A stretch of 50,766 nt of DNA from positions 1 to 50,766 of the forward strand of contig CAUJDN010000017.1 in the NCBI GenBank assembly GCA_963169195.1, in the 5' to 3' direction. Shown one piece after another: positions 46,346 through 50,766 of this stretch. The stretch's first letter is position 1, and each line of letters begins with the position of its first letter. The stretch is from Acidobacteriota bacterium. Lineage in GTDB: Bacteria > Acidobacteriota > Vicinamibacteria > Vicinamibacterales > UBA2999. The notes beneath the pieces are model-generated. The model had not been told where the DNA came from and did no database searches. It saw only the letters and a program-made list of their open reading frames with translations. Made by a program: the position numbers and the translations under genes.

Positions 46346-47681
46346 GGCTCGTCCAGACCATGACTCTCGACATCCGGTCGAACGGGTAGCTCATGTGCAT
46401 CCCGCCCGTCGCCAGGTCCGGCCGCGCATCGCCGTCCAGGTCCCCGATGGCCAGCGTGATCAGGTGCGTCGGTGTCCCCGCGATCGGCCTCAGCGTGAAT
46501 CCCATCCGCCCATCGTTTTCGAACATCGCCAGGCTCCAGGCATCCGGACGCTCCCAGTTGTTGTAGGCGCTCACGACCACGACGTCGATGTCGCCGTCGC
46601 CGTCCATGTCGGCCGCCTGCGGGCTCGACGCGCCGGAGAAGTCCCCGATGCGGTGGTAGCGGAACTCGTGCCCCCGGTTCTCCAGCCACTGCAGCCCGTT
46701 CCAGGTCCGGCCCGTCGGCGGCGCGTAGTCGAAGGCGTCCCCGTTACTGTAGAGCACGTCCACGTCGCCGTCGCGATCCATGTCCACGACCGTGATCCAG
46801 CTCGAGCCGAAATCCTCGTTGCTTGCGCCGAAGATCCGCTTCGGCGTGAACGTTCCCCGGCCATCGTTCACGAACGCGTAGATCTCCTCCCACTCCTGGC
46901 TCACCAGCGACACGATGTCGAGATCCTGGTCGCCATCCACGTCGGCCATCTCCGCGTTGATCGGGCCGGACAGGCTCTGGAGGATGTGGCTCTCGAACGT
47001 CCAGCCGCCCAGGTTCTCCATCCACCGTGTCTCGCCCTGGTCGTACCCGAACTGCGCGACCGCGAGGTCGAGATCGCCGTCACCATCGAGGTCGCCGGCG
47101 CGCACGTCCGAGACGCGTGCGATCTGCTCCACCAGGACGCGTTTCGTGAACGCCTGCCGCCCGTCGTTCTCGAGAACGATGACGGATCCGATCTTCGCGT
47201 TGTTGGGAAACAGCACGCCGAGGCTCGCCACCACGACGTCGAGATCGCCGTCGCGATCGAGGTCCACGGCCTGCGCGTGCGCCGGCCCGGCCACCTCGCC
47301 GATCGTGGACTCGGTGAACGTGCCTGCGGGCGCCTGCCGGATCCACGTGATGCGGTTGGCGGCGGCGTCGGCCACGACGATGTCGTTCAGGCCGTCGCGG
47401 TCAAGGTCTGCGATGCTGACGTGCGCGATCATCGGCCGGTCGTCGGGCGCGACCGGCGTGCCGACGGGTCGAGGCGCATGAAGGTCGAGACGCTCGCCCA
47501 GCCGCGCCGTCGCGCGGCTGGACTCGATGGTCTCGGTGAGACTTGGCGGCGGCCCGCTGAACATCTCGCGAACCGTGAGCCCCGAGCGCCAGGCCTGGAC
47601 GAGGAAGACGGCCACCACGACGACCACGGTGGCCGCGACCAGCACGAAGATACGCGTGATCTCGGATCGGCTATCCGCCAC
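46323..47681 (-). CDS. Membrane-anchored FG-GAP/VCBS repeat protein
   Basis: 452 residues. One N-terminal span (IFVLVAATVVVVVAVFLVQA) is followed by a seven-bladed beta-propeller. Each blade contains a calcium-binding Asp-rich loop: DLDRDGLND, DLDRDGDLD, DLDGDGDLD, DVDGDQDLD, DMDRDGDVD, DMDGDGDID and DLDGDARPD. Seven such loops equal one complete propeller of the VCBS/FG-GAP family, which binds proteins or carbohydrates outside the cytoplasm. The fourth and seventh loops depart from the DxDGD consensus. The last codons are provided by a repeat tract. Same strand as the TPR gene, 65 bases apart, probably in one transcript. Confidence 0.92.
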   Translation of the reverse strand: MADSRSEITRIFVLVAATVVVVVAVFLVQAWRSGLTVREMFSGPPPSLTETIESSRATARLGERLDLHAPRPVGTPVAPDDRPMIAHVSIADLDRDGLNDIVVADAAANRITWIRQAPAGTFTESTIGEVAGPAHAQAVDLDRDGDLDVVVASLGVLFPNNAKIGSVIVLENDGRQAFTKRVLVEQIARVSDVRAGDLDGDGDLDLAVAQFGYDQGETRWMENLGGWTFESHILQSLSGPINAEMADVDGDQDLDIVSLVSQEWEEIYAFVNDGRGTFTPKRIFGASNEDFGSSWITVVDMDRDGDVDVLYSNGDAFDYAPPTGRTWNGLQWLENRGHEFRYHRIGDFSGASSPQAADMDGDGDIDVVVVSAYNNWERPDAWSLAMFENDGRMGFTLRPIAGTPTHLITLAIGDLDGDARPDLATGGMHMSYPFDRMSRVMVWTSRDADEHR

Positions 47682-47694
47682 CCGCCGATTCTAA

Positions 47695-47779
47695 CTTGCC
47701 TTCGCCAGGGCTTCGGCGGACAGGCCCGACGCGCGACTCCCGACGCGCGAAGCCGACTCCCCACTCCCGACTCCCGACA
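47695..47779 (-). repeat. CCTTCGCC/CTTCGGCGGACAGG element followed by GACTCCC units
   Basis: A block GCCTTCGCCAGGGCTTCGGC is followed by five imperfect GACTCCC(G) units, filling the gap between the FG-GAP start and the response-regulator stop. Confidence 0.8.
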
Positions 47780-47782
47780 TCG

Positions 47783-48436
47783 TCAGGAGATCACTCCCCT
47801 CCTCACGGCGTACAGCACCAGGGCCGCAGTGTTGTGGATGTCCAGCTTCTGCAGGATGCGCGCCCGGTGCGTCTCCACGGTGGCGGGGCTGATGCCGAGC
47901 AGTTCGGCCACGTCCTTGTTGCTGCGCCCTTCCGCGACCAGCTGGAAGATCTCGCGCTCGCGGTCCGAGAGCGTGTCGTAGCGGTCCGTCAGTCCGCCGG
48001 CGGCCGCGCGGCGCATGTAGTCGTCCAGCATCAGCCGTGAGACGGCGGGGCTGAAGTACGCCTCGCCCTGCGACACCGCCGTCACCGCCTTGATCAAGTC
48101 CTTCCCCGCGGAGTCCTTCAGCAGATAGCCGGCCGCCCCCGCGTTCAGCGCGCGCGTGACGTAGGTCTCATCCGAGTGCATGCTGAGGATGAGCACCTTC
48201 GTGCCGGGCGACTTGTGGACGATCTGGCGCGTGGCGTCGATGCCGTTCAGGAGCGGCATGCCGATGTCGAGGATGGCCACGTCGGGCTGCAGCGCCACGG
48301 CCTTCTTCACCGCGGCTCGCCCATCGTCCGCCTCTCCGACAATCTCCCAGTCGGGCCGCTCCTCGAGAATCTTGCGGAGGCCGTGGCGGACGAGGGTGTG
48401 ATCGTCTCCCAGCATCAGGCGCAGCTTGTCAGCCAT
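47783..48436 (-). CDS. NarL/FixJ-type response regulator
   Basis: 217 residues from ATG 48436, which overlaps the end of the kinase gene by eight bases. The receiver domain (1-125) has acidic DDH at 11-13, the phosphoacceptor Asp57 in VAILDIGMP, Ser/Thr in ILSMHS and Lys in LKDSAG. The LuxR-type helix-turn-helix (about 155-215) reads LSDREREIFQLVAEGRSNKD then VAELLGISPATVETHRARIL. It would bind DNA as a phosphorylated dimer. The gene is cotranscribed with its kinase; targets are not visible, although the adjacent TonB-dependent receptor and FG-GAP genes are candidates by position. Confidence 0.95.
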   Translation of the reverse strand: MADKLRLMLGDDHTLVRHGLRKILEERPDWEIVGEADDGRAAVKKAVALQPDVAILDIGMPLLNGIDATRQIVHKSPGTKVLILSMHSDETYVTRALNAGAAGYLLKDSAGKDLIKAVTAVSQGEAYFSPAVSRLMLDDYMRRAAAGGLTDRYDTLSDREREIFQLVAEGRSNKDVAELLGISPATVETHRARILQKLDIHNTAALVLYAVRRGVIS

Positions 48437-49883
48437 GCGACACCTTCGCCGCGGCGAGGGTGACGCCCGTCGGCTGCGCGTCCGCTTCCACGGTCGCGAC
48501 TGCCGACGCTCCGGCTCGCAGCGCCAGCTCCACGACGACGCGCGTGCCCTGCCCGGGTGCGCTGTCGATGGACAGCGTGCCCTCGCGCTCGGCCACGCGC
48601 TCGCGCAGGCCAATCAGCCCGAGTCCCCACCGCTCGCCCCGCCGCTCCACGGCCGCCGCGTCGAAGCCGCAGCCATCGTCGGTCACCGAAATGACGAGCC
48701 GCTCGCCCGCATGCGAGATCCGCACCGTGCACCGCGTCGCGCGGGCATGCCGTGCCACGTTGGTCAGCGCCTCCTGGACGATGCGGAACGCGGCCACCTC
48801 GGTGTCGGGATCGAGGCGTTCCGTCAGCCCCTCCTGCACGAGCTCGACGGCCACGTTGTGGCGTCGGGCCAGGCTTCGGAGCTGCCAGTCGATGGCCGCG
48901 CCCAGCCCCAGGTCGTCCAGCATGGTCGGGCGAAGCAGGTGCGAGAGGTTGCGGACGGTACCCAGCGCGCCATCCGTCATGTCCTGCAGGTCCGAGAGTG
49001 CCTGCGTGTCATGGCCCCGGGCGTCGAGCGAGCGCTGGGCGATCTGGAGGTCCACCTTGATGGCCGTCAGCACCTGGCCCACTTCGTCGTGCAGCTCGCG
49101 CGCGATGCTGCGCCGCTCTTCTTCCTGTGCGGCGACGAGCCGCGCCGAGAGGCGCTGCAGGTCGCGTGTGTGCTGCGCGTCCTTGTCCCGCTCGCCCCGC
49201 AGCCGATCCTCGAGGCGCCCGGCGTACAGGACGGCGAGAAACGCGATGCCGATGGTCCCGGCCAGGGCCCAGCCGATGCGCCGCCACCACCGCTGGTCTT
49301 CCGCGCGGTGAATCTCGGCCGTCGCCATCTGGTGCTGTACGAGGGCGCTCCGGTTCAGCGCGTGGATCTCGTCTGACACGGCGATGGCGGCCGAGCGGCG
49401 CGGCGTGATCCACTCCTCGAGCAGCCGCACGGCCGGCGTCGAGCGGTCGGCCTGATACGCCGAGAACACCTCGAGGGTGACCTTTCGATACTCCGCGATC
49501 TCGCGGCGCAGCCGGTCCAACTCGAGTGGCTCGGCCCGCGTCTCCAGGACCGGCTGGTACGTGTCGAGCGCCTCGCCGGTCGCGTTGTAGCTGCCCTCGA
49601 GCCGCTGGAGGTGCCGCGCGGCGTTGGCAGGATCGGGGTCCAGCAGCGCATCCCGGAGGGCAATCGCGCTCACGTTGAGCTGCCGACGGATCGTCGACAG
49701 CACATCCTGTGCCTGCAGATATCGGCGGGTCACCTCAGAGGTCTGCCGCTCGATCTCCGACAGGCGTGAGGTGAACGCATAGCCCGTGAACAGCCACAGT
49801 CCCACCACGAGGCCGAAGCCGAGGACGAGAGCGGCGCGGATGGTGAGGCGCTCCAGCGGGTCACGACGCACCATGCGGTTCAT
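48429..49883 (-). CDS. NarL-family sensor histidine kinase (HisKA_3)
   Basis: 484 residues from ATG 49883 (in-frame ATG at 49874 is an alternative). Two spans (about 14-36 and 202-222) enclose a roughly 160-residue helical sensor domain resembling a four-helix-bundle (LNVSAIALRDALLDPDPANA, LETRAEPLELDRLRREIAEY). The HisKA_3 dimerisation domain has RRSIARELHDEVGQ with His265 as phosphoacceptor, then VDLQIAQRSL. The HATPase_c domain has EALTNVARHARATR (N box), VTDDGCGFD (G1) and GLGLIGLRERV (G2). The signal sensed is unknown; a helical bundle with no cofactor residues suggests ligand- or tension-sensing. The TonB receptor gene lies divergent-like upstream on the same strand across a terminator. 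Confidence 0.92.
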   Translation of the reverse strand: MNRMVRRDPLERLTIRAALVLGFGLVVGLWLFTGYAFTSRLSEIERQTSEVTRRYLQAQDVLSTIRRQLNVSAIALRDALLDPDPANAARHLQRLEGSYNATGEALDTYQPVLETRAEPLELDRLRREIAEYRKVTLEVFSAYQADRSTPAVRLLEEWITPRRSAAIAVSDEIHALNRSALVQHQMATAEIHRAEDQRWWRRIGWALAGTIGIAFLAVLYAGRLEDRLRGERDKDAQHTRDLQRLSARLVAAQEEERRSIARELHDEVGQVLTAIKVDLQIAQRSLDARGHDTQALSDLQDMTDGALGTVRNLSHLLRPTMLDDLGLGAAIDWQLRSLARRHNVAVELVQEGLTERLDPDTEVAAFRIVQEALTNVARHARATRCTVRISHAGERLVISVTDDGCGFDAAAVERRGERWGLGLIGLRERVAEREGTLSIDSAPGQGTRVVVELALRAGASAVATVEADAQPTGVTLAAAKVSHG

Positions 49884-49913
49884 CTTACTGCCGGGCCTCC
49901 GGGATCTCCGCCG

Positions 49914-49952
49914 CAAAAAAACGCGGGAGGACGTCGTGGCGCGCCTCCCGCG
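49914..49952 (-). terminator. Intrinsic terminator, 9-bp stem and seven T
   Basis: On the minus strand, CGCGGGAGG (49952-49944) and CCTCCCGCG (49930-49922) form a 9-bp stem followed by TTTTTTT (49921-49915). It is 230 bases after the TonB receptor stop and just before the kinase gene, isolating the two transcripts. It is the only textbook intrinsic terminator in the window. Confidence 0.8.
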
Positions 49953-49995
49953 GAATGACTCCCCCACAGGAGCCAGCGTGCTGGGCGCCGTGAGC

Positions 49996-50012
49996 CCTCA
50001 GCGCGGCTGAGG
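49996..50012. repeat. 7-bp hairpin CCTCAGC/GCTGAGG
   Basis: Perfect 7-bp stem around GCG in the gap between the terminator and the receptor gene. No gene was seen in 49953-50182. Confidence 0.5.
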
Positions 50013-50182
50013 CCCGCGGGCCCAATCCCTGCGGCTGCTTTGCTGACGGACGGGGCGCCGGCCCGCAGACCGGTCGGCCAGCCGATCACACGGTCCGCTG
50101 GCGCGACCAGCGCTTGGGCCAACTCGCCCCGACCCGTCCTTCAGCAAGCCTGTCTCAGTTCGAGTGCCCTACGCTATCTGCG

Positions 50183-50766
50183 TTACCAGAGGAAGCGCAC
50201 CCCCAGCCGCATCGTGCGGGGCGCGAGGATGGCGGCCGGCCGCTGGTAGTTCGCGCCGGTCGTCTGCGTGATCGTCTCCGCCGCGCTGCTGTTCGTGATG
50301 TTGAAGAAGTCGAGGAAGCCGCGGACCCGCGCCCGCGACGTGATCGTCACCGTCTTCTCCAGGCGGACGTCGAACACCCAGATGTTGTCCTGCCGGAACG
50401 CGTCGGCCGCGCTGGCGTAGACGGTCGACGCGGGCAGGACGAGGCCGAACGGCGTCGCGGCGCTCCCCGGCACGCTGATCTGCCGTGCGTAGTTCGGTCC
50501 GGACTGGTGCCGCAGCACCGGCGAGATGCGGATGCCGTACGGCAGGTCGTAGCTGCCCGTGGCCTTGAGCTGCCACGTCGTGCGCTTCTCGCGGCCCGGC
50601 TGGTTCGGGTTGGTGGGATACGCGCCCGCCGGGTAGTCGTTCAGCCACGTGTGGCTGAACGCCACCTGGCCCGACCATTTGTTGCTGTAGCGGCGGTTCG
50701 CCGAGATCTCGACCGTCTTGAAGTCCTCGGCGCGCGGCAGGTTCATCACCACCGACGCCAGCGGGA
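50183..50766 (-). CDS. TonB-dependent outer-membrane receptor, C-terminal part
   Basis: The last 194 residues of a larger protein whose N-terminus lies beyond the window. It shows alternating beta-barrel strands: VEISANRRYSNKWSGQVAFS, WQLKATGSYDLPYGIRISPV, NIWVFDVRLEKTVTITSRAR and VRGFLDFFNITNSSAAETIT, closing with RTMRLGVRFLW, the aromatic C-terminal signature of outer-membrane barrels. FDVRLEKTV...GFLDFFNITNS is the usual end of TonB-dependent receptors with a carboxypeptidase-like N-terminal domain, common in Acidobacteria. It would import a bulky nutrient; which one is not readable. Confidence 0.9.
   Translation of the reverse strand, partial: PLASVVMNLPRAEDFKTVEISANRRYSNKWSGQVAFSHTWLNDYPAGAYPTNPNQPGREKRTTWQLKATGSYDLPYGIRISPVLRHQSGPNYARQISVPGSAATPFGLVLPASTVYASAADAFRQDNIWVFDVRLEKTVTITSRARVRGFLDFFNITNSSAAETITQTTGANYQRPAAILAPRTMRLGVRFLW

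Noticed and set aside
1..50766. tRNA or rRNA genes, insertion sequences, origin of replication
   Set aside because: None recognised on either strand in the intergenic regions; no transposase or dnaA-box cluster seen.

Overview
The window is a GC-rich (roughly 70% by eye) Gram-negative chromosomal segment. The best guess is an Acidobacteriota member of the Vicinamibacteria type. Support comes from a duplicated MacB/FtsX orphan permease of the acidobacterial (ADOP) type, a large secreted HEVGHxxGxxH metalloprotease, a fused MFS/spermidine-synthase/TPR protein, the C-terminus of a TonB-dependent receptor, and recurrent short-unit intergenic tracts. No tRNA, rRNA, CRISPR array, transposase or prophage was found. 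Taxonomy is inference and was not tested.

Layout. 1-5.8 kb: edge of a winged-helix regulator, a flavoprotein/ferredoxin couple, then a GT87 glycosyltransferase and a sodium:solute symporter on the minus strand, and a small MmcQ/YjbR protein. 5.9-9.5 kb: ADOP permease, a tandem repeat, a probable diheme-cytochrome remnant, and an RRM RNA-binding protein with a long leader. 9.6-17.2 kb (minus): lipoprotein, alpha/beta hydrolase, MliC-MliC-YscW fusion, triple beta/gamma-crystallin protein, EamA transporter, MFS/spermidine synthase fusion. 17.2-24 kb: ZIP transporter, UspA, then an unusual locus. That locus holds two ABC1/UbiB-type kinases (one canonical, one with eroded kinase motifs), a TolC-like remnant translationally coupled to the first, and two small basic proteins. 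24-33 kb: metalloprotease, double UspA, small exported protein, YeiP/EfpL-type elongation factor, AAA ATPase followed by a hairpin cluster, glycine-zipper exported protein, M48 protease, PilZ protein. 33-37 kb (minus): exported SAM methyltransferase and two multi-FN3 secreted proteins. 37.5-44.5 kb (plus): SEC-C and META proteins, then a compact aspartate-family/methionine operon (MetX-homoserine dehydrogenase fusion, Cys/Met PLP enzyme, aspartate kinase-homoserine dehydrogenase). 44.6-50.8 kb (minus): TPR protein, FG-GAP protein, NarL-type two-component pair, partial TonB-dependent receptor.

How it works together. The clearest pathway is 38.3-44.5 kb: aspartate is phosphorylated and reduced to homoserine, acylated, and converted toward cystathionine or homocysteine, with homoserine dehydrogenase encoded twice. 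The most system-like novelty is 18.5-23.5 kb (paired kinase and apparent pseudokinase, small basic proteins, decaying TolC-like exporter gene). At the sequence scale, many intergenic spaces are filled with short-unit, strand-asymmetric repeat tracts that often abut or include stop codons. Several genes have a clear TATAAT/TAGAAT-type -10 element only 6-8 bases before the start codon, which suggests leaderless transcripts. All functions are read from sequence without database searches.
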